The notes under the pieces were generated by a model, which saw only the letters and a list, made by a program, of their open reading frames with translations, did not search any database and was not told the origin of the DNA. Both the position numbers and the translations under genes were made by a program. Below, one piece after another: positions 19,822 through 27,274 of a stretch of 64,000 bases of DNA. Source of the DNA: Variovorax sp. CF079 (GTDB lineage Bacteria > Pseudomonadota > Gammaproteobacteria > Burkholderiales > Burkholderiaceae_C); assembly GCF_900101545.1 (NCBI RefSeq), contig NZ_FMZU01000014.1, positions 143,393 to 207,392 on the forward strand, written 5' to 3'. How positions within the stretch are numbered: position 1 is the stretch's first letter; each line of letters begins with the position of its first letter.

Positions 19822-20606
19822 AAAAAGACTTCCTCGTTGTGATCGGTGACTGCGTCGCGATGCACCTTGCCCGCGATCGGCACCGGCGCGCTGGCGCGCT
19901 GGGCCGCGCGCCGCCAGTCGGCGCTCAAGACCCGCATGCCGCGCACCCGCTTGACCGCGACCAGAAAATAGACCGCGCCGAAAATCGGCCACCAGCGCTC
20001 GCCGGCCGTGTCGAACCAGCGGCAGCGCTCCAGCCAGGCCTCGCTGCGCACCGCCGGCCGGTAGATGCCGAAGTTGCCCGACTCGACCTCGAAGCTCAGC
20101 AAGCGCAGCCAGTCGCGCATGCGCCGATAGCCGATGAAGTCGCCGGACTCGGGCAGGAACAGCTCGCCGAAGCCGAGGCGCCGGTAAAGATGCGCGCGGC
20201 GCTGCCGCATGCCCCAGAGGCTGGCCGGATTGAGACCGCAGATGACGACGCGGCCTTCGGGCACCAGCACGCGCTCGACCTCGCGCAGCGTCGCATGAGG
20301 GTCGTGGCTGAGTTCGAGCGCATGCGGCAACACGACCAGATCGAGGCTGTTGGCCGAAAAAGGCAGCGCCGTGAAGTCGGTGACCAGCGCGCTCTGCGCC
20401 GCCAGCGCGGGATCGTCCAGCGCCAGCCAGCGATGCGGCATGCGGTTGGCGCGCAGCCCGGCGACCTCGGCCAGCCCCAGCTGCAGCGCGTGGTAGCCGA
20501 ACACATCGGCCACGGCCTGGTCGAACTGGGCCTGCTCCCAGGCCAGCAGGTAGCGGCCGGGGGCGGTCGCGAACCAATCATGCAAACCTATAATTTGACC
20601 GCTCAT
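19818..20606 (-). CDS. Class I SAM-dependent methyltransferase
   Basis: Protein of 262 aa, with the methyltransferase core DLVVLPHALELSHDPH and LVPEGRVVICGLNPAS. The first Gly-rich motif is degenerate. The N-terminal LHDWFATAPGRYLLAWE is typical of the family found beside rnhA and gloB in Burkholderiales. The substrate is unknown. Its ATG (20604-20606, minus) overlaps the gloB ATG (20605-20607, plus), so each promoter must lie inside the other gene. A T7 run sits directly before its stop and could permit slippage into rnhA. Confidence 0.85.
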   Translation of the reverse strand: MSGQIIGLHDWFATAPGRYLLAWEQAQFDQAVADVFGYHALQLGLAEVAGLRANRMPHRWLALDDPALAAQSALVTDFTALPFSANSLDLVVLPHALELSHDPHATLREVERVLVPEGRVVICGLNPASLWGMRQRRAHLYRRLGFGELFLPESGDFIGYRRMRDWLRLLSFEVESGNFGIYRPAVRSEAWLERCRWFDTAGERWWPIFGAVYFLVAVKRVRGMRVLSADWRRAAQRASAPVPIAGKVHRDAVTDHNEEVFF

Positions 20607-21402
20607 GACCCTCGTTCCGCTGCCCGCCTTCGCCGACAACTACATCTGGATGCTGCAGGACGGTCGCAACGCGATCGTGGTGGACCCGGGGGATGCCGCG
20701 CCGGTGTTCGAAGCACTGGCGCGCGGCAATCTGCAGCTGGCCGCGATTCTAGTCACGCACCACCACCCCGATCACACCGGCGGCGTCGCAGCGCTGCACG
20801 CGGCCACCGGCGCGCAGGTCTTCGGTCCGGCGCGCGAGACGGTCCCGGCGCCCTTCACGCGACTCTCGCAAGGCGACGGTGCCGAGGTGCTGGGCCTTCG
20901 CTTCGAAGTGATCGACATCCCGGGCCACACCGCCGGCCACATCGCCTTCTTCCTGCCGGCCGATGCGCACAACGCAGTCGCCGGCGAGCTCGCGCCCTTG
21001 CTCTTCTGCGGCGACACGCTGTTCTCCGCCGGCTGCGGCCGCCTGTTCGAAGGCACGGCCGCGCAGATGCTGGCCTCGCTCGACGCGCTGGCCGCGCTGC
21101 CCGGCAACACCCGCGTGTGCTGCGGCCACGAATACACACTTGCTAACCTTCGATTCGCGCAGACCGTGGAACCCGGCAACGCCGATCTGACTCAGTACAC
21201 CGCGCATTGCGAGGCATTGCGCGCACGCGGTGAACCGACGCTGCCCTCGCAGCTCGCCACCGAGCGCCTGGTCAATCCCTTTCTTCGCAGCCGCGAAGCC
21301 ACTGTCCTCCGAGCAGTCCACGCTCATGCCGGCCTCTCCGCGCAAGCCGCGGAAGCCGACGTGTTCGCCGCACTGCGCCAATGGAAAAACGACTTCCGAT
21401 GA
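20605..21402 (+). CDS. gloB: Hydroxyacylglutathione hydrolase (glyoxalase II)
   Basis: Hydrolyses S-lactoylglutathione in methylglyoxal detoxification. The 265-aa metallo-beta-lactamase-fold enzyme has THHHPDHTGG as the dinuclear metal motif, GHTAGHI, FCGDTLFSAGCGRLFEG and CCGHEYT. NPFLRS near the C-terminus matches the glutathione-binding part. The gene overlaps mltD by ATGA. A TATAAT sequence begins 16 bases before its ATG, inside the divergent methyltransferase coding region. Confidence 0.95.
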   Translation: MTLVPLPAFADNYIWMLQDGRNAIVVDPGDAAPVFEALARGNLQLAAILVTHHHPDHTGGVAALHAATGAQVFGPARETVPAPFTRLSQGDGAEVLGLRFEVIDIPGHTAGHIAFFLPADAHNAVAGELAPLLFCGDTLFSAGCGRLFEGTAAQMLASLDALAALPGNTRVCCGHEYTLANLRFAQTVEPGNADLTQYTAHCEALRARGEPTLPSQLATERLVNPFLRSREATVLRAVHAHAGLSAQAAEADVFAALRQWKNDFR

Positions 21403-22985
21403 AATTTATCGTTGCTGCCTGCCTCGCAGGCTCCCTGTTTCTCGCAGGCTGCGCGAGCACCACCGGCACGAGCTCCTCCTCCGCTTCCCCTACCTCGCCC
21501 ACTGCTTCCGGCGCCCCCGCGGCGGCGCCGGTTTATCCCGGCGGACCGCTCACGCCCATCACCTCGGGCGACACCAAGTCGCGCTCCGTCGTCACGCTCG
21601 CGCCGCCGGCCGACATGTGGGAACGTATCCGCCGCGGCTTCAAGATGCCGGACCTGCAGGGTGACCTGGTCACGGACCGCGAGCAGTGGTATGCGACCCG
21701 GCCCGACTACATGCAGCGCATGACCGAGCGCTCGAGCCGCTACATCTTCCACATCGTCGAAGAGCTGGAACGCCGCGACATGCCGACCGAGCTCGCGCTG
21801 CTGCCCTACATCGAAAGCGCCTTCAACCCGCAAGCGATCTCCAGCGCCAAGGCCGCAGGCATGTGGCAGTTCATGCCCGCCACCGGCACCGACTTCGACC
21901 TGAAGCAGAACATCTTCCGCGACGACCGGCGCGACGTGGTCGCCTCCACCCGTGCGGCGCTCGACTACCTGCAGAAGCTCTACGGCATGTTCGGCGACTG
22001 GCATCTGGCGCTCGCGGCCTACAACTGGGGCGAAGGCAGCGTCGGCCGCGCCATCGCCAAGAACAAGCGCGCCGGCCTGCCCACCGGCTACACCGACCTG
22101 TCGATGCCGGCCGAGACCCGGCTCTACGTGCCGAAGCTGCAGGCGGTCAAGAACATCGTCGCCAACCCGGAGCGCTTCAACGCCGACCTGCCGCTGATCG
22201 CCAACCACCCTTACTTCCAGACCGTCACGCTCAAGCGCGACCTCGATGTGGCCCTGGCGGCCAAGCTCGCCGACGTGAAGATCGAGGACTTCCGCGCGCT
22301 CAACCCCTCCGCGCACAAGCCGTTGCTGCTGGCCGCCGGCACGCCGGAGATCCTGCTGCCCTGGGACAACGCCGCCGTGTTCCAACGCAACTTCGAGGCC
22401 TACACCCAGGGACAGTACGCGAGCTGGACCGCCTGGACCGTGCCCTCGACGATGACGGTGGCCGATGCCGCCCAGCGCGCCGGCATGAGCGAATCCGACC
22501 TGCGCGCGATCAACAGCGTGCCGCCGCGCATGCTCATCAAGGCCGGCTCGACGCTGATCGTGCCGCGCGGCGCGCGCGTCCAGGAAGACGTCAATGCAGC
22601 GGTGGCCGACACCGGCCACCTGAGCTTCCAGCCCGAGATCGTCACGCGCCGCACGCTCGTGAAGGCCGGACGCAGCGACAGCGTCGCAAGCATCGCGCGC
22701 CGCTACCGCCTCAGCCCGGCCAGCGTCGCCGAATGGAACGACGTGAAGACCAGCCACGCCTTCCAGCGCGGCGTCCAGGTCGTGGTCTACCTGCCGGTGA
22801 AGGCCGCGGCCGCCGAACGCGTGGGCCGGGGCGCCCGCTCCAGCACGGTGATCGTGACCAGCAAACGCGGCGGCGGCGTGGTCAAGACCAGTGCCGGCAA
22901 GGCCGCGCCCGCGGCGAAGACGGCTTCTTCGCCCAAGATCGTGCGCGAGAAGCGCGGCGGCGCGCCTTCGAAGAAGAAGCGCTGA
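21399..22985 (+). CDS. mltD: Membrane-bound lytic murein transglycosylase D-like lipoprotein
   Basis: Lipoprotein of 528 aa with a signal peptide and LAGC lipobox. It cleaves peptidoglycan glycan strands in the periplasm. The SLT domain has the catalytic Glu in LPYIESAFNP, AAGMWQFMP and AAYNWGEG. Two LysM-like repeats follow (around VPSTMTVADAAQRAG and VKAGRSDSVASIARR), then a basic Lys/Arg/Ser tail. The start overlaps the gloB stop (ATGA); the longer frame start at 21381 would lack the lipoprotein signal spacing. Confidence 0.92.
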   Translation: MKFIVAACLAGSLFLAGCASTTGTSSSSASPTSPTASGAPAAAPVYPGGPLTPITSGDTKSRSVVTLAPPADMWERIRRGFKMPDLQGDLVTDREQWYATRPDYMQRMTERSSRYIFHIVEELERRDMPTELALLPYIESAFNPQAISSAKAAGMWQFMPATGTDFDLKQNIFRDDRRDVVASTRAALDYLQKLYGMFGDWHLALAAYNWGEGSVGRAIAKNKRAGLPTGYTDLSMPAETRLYVPKLQAVKNIVANPERFNADLPLIANHPYFQTVTLKRDLDVALAAKLADVKIEDFRALNPSAHKPLLLAAGTPEILLPWDNAAVFQRNFEAYTQGQYASWTAWTVPSTMTVADAAQRAGMSESDLRAINSVPPRMLIKAGSTLIVPRGARVQEDVNAAVADTGHLSFQPEIVTRRTLVKAGRSDSVASIARRYRLSPASVAEWNDVKTSHAFQRGVQVVVYLPVKAAAAERVGRGARSSTVIVTSKRGGGVVKTSAGKAAPAAKTASSPKIVREKRGGAPSKKKR

Positions 22986-22986
22986 G

Positions 22987-23820
22987 TCAGAGCTTCTCGG
23001 TCTCGCCGCTGCGCGGCTGCCATTTCATGAGGCGCGTTTCGATGATGCCGACGATGCCGTCGAGCGCCAGCGCGAACGCCGTCAACACCACGATGCCGGC
23101 GAAGACGGTGTTGACGTCGAAAGTGCCTTCGGCCTGCAGGATCAGGTAGCCGACGCCGCGCGCCGAACCCAGGTATTCGCCCACCACCGCACCGACGAAA
23201 GCCAGCCCCACCGAGGTGTGCAGGCTTGAGAACACCCAGCTGGTCGCGCTCGGCAGGTACACCGTGCGCAGCAGCTGCCGCTGGTTGGCGCCCAGCATGC
23301 GCGCGTTGGCCAGCACCACCGGGCTCACTTCGCGCACGCCCTGGTAGACGTTGAAGAACACGATGAAGAACACCAGCGTGACCGCGAGCGCCACCTTGCT
23401 CCAGATGCCGAGGCCGAACCACAGCGCGAAGATCGGCGCCAGGATCACGCGCGGCATCGAGTTCGCGGCCTTGATGTAGGGGTCGAGGATCAGGCTTGCG
23501 GTCGGCGCCAGCGCCAGCCAGAGTCCGCAGGCCAGCCCCAGCAGCGTGCCGATACCGAAGGCCAGCACGGTCTCGAGCAGCGTGGTGCCGAGGTGCCGGT
23601 AGATGTCGGCATTGCCCGGCAGCCCGTCGGGAAACAGCAGGTTCGGCGGCACGGCGAAAGGCAGGAACCAGCTCCACACCCGGCCCGCGACCTTGATCGG
23701 TTCGCCGAGGAAGAAAGCGAACTGCTGGTCGCGCGAGAGCAGGTGCCATAGCAGCAGCAGCACGATCAGCAGCGCCATCTGCCAGAAGCGCGCATTGCCT
23801 TCATGGGGCCTGAAACTCAT
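22987..23820 (-). CDS. ABC importer permease, sulfonate/nitrate/taurine type
   Basis: Inner-membrane permease of 277 aa with about six hydrophobic segments and a BPD_transp_1-type EAA region (LANARMLGANQRQLLRTVYLP). It forms the channel of an SsuC/TauC-like importer with the adjacent ATPase and binding protein. The gene directly follows the ATPase gene on the minus strand; its ATG is adjacent to the ATPase stop. Substrate is not determined: aliphatic sulfonates, nitrate or a pyrimidine precursor are all possible for this family. Confidence 0.9.
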   Translation of the reverse strand: MSFRPHEGNARFWQMALLIVLLLLWHLLSRDQQFAFFLGEPIKVAGRVWSWFLPFAVPPNLLFPDGLPGNADIYRHLGTTLLETVLAFGIGTLLGLACGLWLALAPTASLILDPYIKAANSMPRVILAPIFALWFGLGIWSKVALAVTLVFFIVFFNVYQGVREVSPVVLANARMLGANQRQLLRTVYLPSATSWVFSSLHTSVGLAFVGAVVGEYLGSARGVGYLILQAEGTFDVNTVFAGIVVLTAFALALDGIVGIIETRLMKWQPRSGETEKL

Positions 23821-24717
23821 TCAGGCCGCCTTCCTCAGTTGCTGCGCATAGCCCTTGAGCACCTCGTCGCGCAGCACGTTCCAGATCTGCGTGTGCAGTT
23901 CGACGAAGCGCGGATGCGTGCGCACCTCGGCCACGTCGCGCGGGCGCGGAAGGTCGATCGCGAACTCGCCGATCGGGTGCGTGGCCGGCCCGGCCGAGAG
24001 CACCACCACGCGGTCGCTCATCGCGATCGCTTCATCGAGGTCGTGCGTGATGAAGAGCACCGCTTTTCGTCCTTGTGGGCCCCCGGGCGCTTCGCGCCCA
24101 CCCCCCGAGGGGGTGAGCACCGGCCTTGGCGCAGCCCGGCGCCCGGCGCTCGGGGCGGCCCAGAGCTCGAGCACCTCGTTCTCCATCAGCTGCCGCGTCT
24201 GGACGTCGAGCGCGCTGAAGGGTTCGTCCATCAGGATGATGTCCGGGTCCAGCGCCAGCACCTGCGCGAGCGCCGTGCGCTTGCGCATGCCGCCGGAGAG
24301 CTGGTGCGGATAGCGATCGCCGAAGCCGGTGAGGCCGACCCGAGTGAGCCATTGCTCGGCCTGCGCCCTCGCCTCCGCATCGGGCACGCCGCGGTACTGC
24401 AGGCCCACCATCACGTTGGCGAGCGTGCTGCGCCACGGCATGAGCGCCTCGGTCTGAAACATGTAGCCGGCCCGCGCATTGATGCCCGCGAGCGGCTGGC
24501 CGAACACCTTGATCGTGCCCGAGGACGGTTCGAGCAGGCCCGCACCGACGTTGAGCAAGGTCGACTTGCCGCAACCCGTGGGCCCGACCACCGAGACGAA
24601 CTCGCCCTCACGGACGCGCAGCGTCGTGCCGGCGACAGCGGTGTAGCGCTGGCCGTGCTCGTCCTTCGAGCGGAAGGTGCAGCTGATGTCGAGGAGTTCG
24701 AGCGCGTAGCTGGACAT
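23821..24717 (-). CDS. ABC importer ATPase with internal repeat-encoded insertion
   Basis: ATPase of 298 aa for the SsuB/TauB-like importer. It has Walker A GPTGCGKS (45-52), Q-loop Gln88, signature LSGGM (140-144), Walker B ILMDEP (161-166) and H-loop His225. Between Walker B and the H-loop, residues about 189-217 are an extra Pro/Gly/Arg-rich stretch. Relatives would read straight from ELWAA into RKAVLFITHDL. The extra codons correspond to a palindromic repeat and keep the frame open. The segment lies in the helical region after the D-loop, so the protein could still work, but this is untested. Confidence 0.88.
   Translation of the reverse strand: MSSYALELLDISCTFRSKDEHGQRYTAVAGTTLRVREGEFVSVVGPTGCGKSTLLNVGAGLLEPSSGTIKVFGQPLAGINARAGYMFQTEALMPWRSTLANVMVGLQYRGVPDAEARAQAEQWLTRVGLTGFGDRYPHQLSGGMRKRTALAQVLALDPDIILMDEPFSALDVQTRQLMENEVLELWAAPSAGRRAAPRPVLTPSGGGREAPGGPQGRKAVLFITHDLDEAIAMSDRVVVLSAGPATHPIGEFAIDLPRPRDVAEVRTHPRFVELHTQIWNVLRDEVLKGYAQQLRKAA
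24067..24153. repeat. REP-like palindromic repeat inside an ABC ATPase gene
   Basis: The interval holds dense palindromes: GGGCGC-TTC-GCGCCC, then CCCCC-CGA-GGGGG, followed by a GC-rich half that ends near 24153. I recall similar sequences as intergenic repeats in Acidovorax and Variovorax genomes, but no search was made. The length is a multiple of three and no stop is created in the ATPase frame. No second copy was noticed in this window. Confidence 0.6.
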
Positions 24718-24728
24718 GGGGTGGAAAC

Positions 24729-24753
24729 AAAAAAACCCGGCCGAAGCCGGGTT
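24729..24753 (-). terminator. Rho-independent terminator between binding-protein and ATPase genes
   Basis: On the minus strand AACCCGGC-TTCG-GCCGGGTT forms an 8-bp stem with a TTCG tetraloop, followed by seven T residues. It lies 14 bases after the binding-protein stop and before the ATPase start. Partial readthrough would make more binding protein than transporter subunits, as is common in ABC importers. Confidence 0.85.
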
Positions 24754-24767
24754 GCAGAACGTTCGGG

Positions 24768-25802
24768 TCAGGCTTTGAACCTGTCCTTCGCGCGCCGCGC
24801 AAAATCGTTGGTGTATGTCTTCGCTAGGTCGATCTTGTCGGCCTTCACGGTCGGGTCGAAGCTTGCGATGGCACCGAGCGCGGTCTTCGGCCCCTCGGCC
24901 GGTATCAGTCCGTCTATGGCGATGGCCTCGCGCACCTTGTCGAACGACGCCAAGTACAGCGCGCGATCGCCGAGCAGGTAGGTTTCGGGCACGGTCTTGA
25001 TGATGTCGCCCGGCCCCGCGGTCTGCAGCCACTTGAGCCCGTGCACGATGGCATTGGCGAGCGCCTGGCAGGTGTTGGGATGCTTCTGGATGAATTCCGT
25101 CGGCGCATAGAGGCAGCCGGCCGGCATCGGGCCGCCGAAGACCTCCTGCGTTCCCTTCAGCGTGCGCGTGTCGCTGATGATCTTCACGTCGCCCTTCTGT
25201 TCGAGCATCGTCATCACCGGGTCGGTGTTGCTGATGGCGTCGATCTGGCCGGAGCGCAGCGCCGTCAGCGCGCCGGCCGCGACGCCCACGCCGATGAAGC
25301 TCACGTCGCTGGCCTTCAGACCGCCGCGCGACAGCACGAGGTTGGCCACCATGTTGGTGGACGAGCCAGGCGCCGAGACACCGATCTTCTTGCCCTTGAG
25401 GTCGGCGATGGTCATGTAGTTCGCCATGTTCTTGGTCGACACGCCGATCGCGATCTGCGGCGCGCGGCCCTGCAGCACGAAGGACTGGAAGAACTGGTTC
25501 TTCGCCTGCAGGTTGATGGTGTGTTCGTAAGCACCCGAGCACACATCGGCCGAGCCGCCCACCACCGCCTGCAGCGCACGCGCGCCGCCGGCGAAGTCGG
25601 AGATCTCGACATCGAGGCCTTCGGCCTTGAAGTAGCCGAGCTGTTCGGAGATGGTGAGCGGGAGGTAGTAGAAGGCGGCCTTGCCGCCGACGGCGATGGA
25701 GATCTTCGACTTTTCCAGCTTGGCCTGCGCACGGACCAGCGGCGTCGCGATGGAGGCAGCACCCAGAGTGGCGGCGGCGGTGAAAGTACGGCGATTGAGC
25801 AT
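24768..25802 (-). CDS. ABC importer substrate-binding protein
   Basis: Periplasmic solute-binding protein of the SsuA/TauA/ThiY (NMT1-like) type, 344 aa. The N-terminus MLNRRTFTAAATLG followed by a hydrophobic stretch and RAQA looks like a Tat signal with twin Arg. The mature part has YYLPLTISEQLGYF, FAGGARALQAVVGGSAD and KGKKIGVSAPGSSTN, typical of this class. It delivers the ligand to the downstream permease and ATPase. A terminator separates it from those genes. Substrate is unknown. Confidence 0.9.
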   Translation of the reverse strand: MLNRRTFTAAATLGAASIATPLVRAQAKLEKSKISIAVGGKAAFYYLPLTISEQLGYFKAEGLDVEISDFAGGARALQAVVGGSADVCSGAYEHTINLQAKNQFFQSFVLQGRAPQIAIGVSTKNMANYMTIADLKGKKIGVSAPGSSTNMVANLVLSRGGLKASDVSFIGVGVAAGALTALRSGQIDAISNTDPVMTMLEQKGDVKIISDTRTLKGTQEVFGGPMPAGCLYAPTEFIQKHPNTCQALANAIVHGLKWLQTAGPGDIIKTVPETYLLGDRALYLASFDKVREAIAIDGLIPAEGPKTALGAIASFDPTVKADKIDLAKTYTNDFARRAKDRFKA

Positions 25803-25916
25803 GAAGTGAACCCGCGGCCTTTTAGTTTCTTTCGGAATCGAATCGAGCTTAGGGGCGCCCCCCAGCGCCTGCATCGGGAACATCCCCGTGCGGGTTTTCA
25901 CGTAAACACGAAGCCG

Positions 25917-26309
25917 CTAGCGGCCGGCGAACACGATCGCGATGTTGGCCAGAAACGCGAGTGCCCAGACCGCACTGCGCGCCGTACCGATGCCTGCGAT
26001 GTAGAGCGCGATATAGGCGATGCGCAGCATCACATAGGCGATAGCCAGCAGGTCCAACTGCGCCTGCGCCGCACCGAGTTGATGGGCGATGATCACCGCG
26101 CCGATGAAAAAGGGAAGGCCCTCGAAGCTGTTGGACTGCGCGCCCATGGCGCGCGCACGCCAGCCGCTCTGGCGCGCGGCCCATTCGCGCGGCGTCTCGT
26201 TGTCGCGCCGCCTGAAGCTCCCGATCTTGGCGATGTAGGCCGCGGCATAGGGCAAGGCCACCGCGACCAGCAAGCACCAGTACGCCAGCGTCAACGAGGG
26301 TGGGTTCAT
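25917..26309 (-). CDS. MAPEG family membrane protein
   Basis: Small integral membrane protein of 130 aa with four hydrophobic segments and the MAPEG hallmark RARAMGAQSNSFEGLPFF (Arg and Glu-Gly residues). Bacterial MAPEG proteins are often annotated as glutathione-dependent or eicosanoid-like membrane enzymes; the true role is unclear. Its ATG overlaps the recR stop (ATGA) and AGGAG lies within the end of recR, so it is coupled to the dnaX-ybaB-recR operon. Confidence 0.85.
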   Translation of the reverse strand: MNPPSLTLAYWCLLVAVALPYAAAYIAKIGSFRRRDNETPREWAARQSGWRARAMGAQSNSFEGLPFFIGAVIIAHQLGAAQAQLDLLAIAYVMLRIAYIALYIAGIGTARSAVWALAFLANIAIVFAGR

Positions 26310-26896
26310 CTCCTGTCGACCAGCGCGTGGGCGATGGTGCCGAGGTCGACGTACTCGAGCTCGCTGCCGGCCGGCACGCCGCGCGCGAGCCTCGTCACCG
26401 TCAGGCCGCGTTGCCTGAGCTCTTCGCCGATCACGTGCGCCGTGGCCTCGCCCTCGGCGGTGAAGTTGGTGGCGAGGATCACCTCGCTCACCGTGCCGTC
26501 GAGCGCGCGCTCGAACAGCCGCGCCAGGCCGATGTCCTTCGGCCCGATACCGTCGAGCGGACTGAGCTTGCCCATCAGCACGAAGTAATAGCCGCGAAAC
26601 GCGCCCGTGCGCTCGAGTGCGGCCTGGTCGGCCGGCGTCTCCACCACGCACAGCTTGCTGGCATCGCGGCGCGTGTCGAGGCACACGCTGCAGACCGGCG
26701 CCTCGGTGAAGGTGTTGCAGCGTTCGCAATGACGCACATGGGTGGCCGCCTGCTGCAGGGCGCGCGCGAGCAGTTGCGTGCCCTCGCGGTCGTGCTGCAG
26801 CATGTGAAAGGCCATGCGCGAGGCCGACTTGGCGCCGACGCCGGGCAGGCGGCGCAACGCTTCGACCAGCGCCTCGAGCGAACTGGAATCGGCCAT
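26306..26896 (-). CDS. recR: Recombination mediator RecR
   Basis: DNA-binding protein of 196 aa that loads RecA with RecF and RecO on gaps. The N-terminal HhH region is LRRLPGVGAKSASRMAFH. A C4 zinc finger follows: CERCNTFTEAPVCSVC. The Toprim domain has VVETPADQAALE, YFVLMGKLSPLDGIGP and ATNFTAEGEATA. Length is normal. It lies 6 bases after ybaB in the classical dnaX-ybaB-recR order and overlaps the MAPEG gene. Confidence 0.97.
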   Translation of the reverse strand: MADSSSLEALVEALRRLPGVGAKSASRMAFHMLQHDREGTQLLARALQQAATHVRHCERCNTFTEAPVCSVCLDTRRDASKLCVVETPADQAALERTGAFRGYYFVLMGKLSPLDGIGPKDIGLARLFERALDGTVSEVILATNFTAEGEATAHVIGEELRQRGLTVTRLARGVPAGSELEYVDLGTIAHALVDRR

Positions 26897-26902
26897 TCAG
26901 TC

Positions 26903-27235
26903 CTAGAAGGGCAGCTTCATGCCGGGGGGCAGGCCCGGCATGCCGGCCGTGAGCTTGCCCATCTTCTGCTCGCTGGTCTCCTCGGCCTTGCGGACCGCGG
27001 CATTGAAGGCCGCGGCCACCAGGTCTTCGAGCATGTCCTTGTCGTCGGCCAGCAGGCTCGGGTCGATGGTGATGCGCTTGACGTCGTGCTTGCAGGTCAT
27101 CACGACCTTCACCAGCCCGGCCCCCGACTCGCCCTCGACCTCGATGGTGGCCAGTTCTTCCTGCGCCTTCTTGAGGTTGTCCTGCATTGCCTGCGCCTGC
27201 TTCATGAGGCCGGCCAGTTGTCCTTTGTTGAACAT
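26903..27235 (-). CDS. ybaB: YbaB/EbfC nucleoid-associated protein
   Basis: Small DNA-binding protein of 110 aa. It starts with MFNKGQLAGLMKQAQAMQDN, and the family tract VEGESGAGLVKV lies near residue 35. The C-terminus ends in a Gly/Pro/Met-rich tail (MPGLPPGMKLPF), common in this family. It forms dimers that bind and organise DNA. Located between dnaX and recR, as in most proteobacteria. Confidence 0.95.
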   Translation of the reverse strand: MFNKGQLAGLMKQAQAMQDNLKKAQEELATIEVEGESGAGLVKVVMTCKHDVKRITIDPSLLADDKDMLEDLVAAAFNAAVRKAEETSEQKMGKLTAGMPGLPPGMKLPF

Positions 27236-27274
27236 CGTTGGTCCTGTCGATCGTTGGATGAAAAAAAGAAAGCT

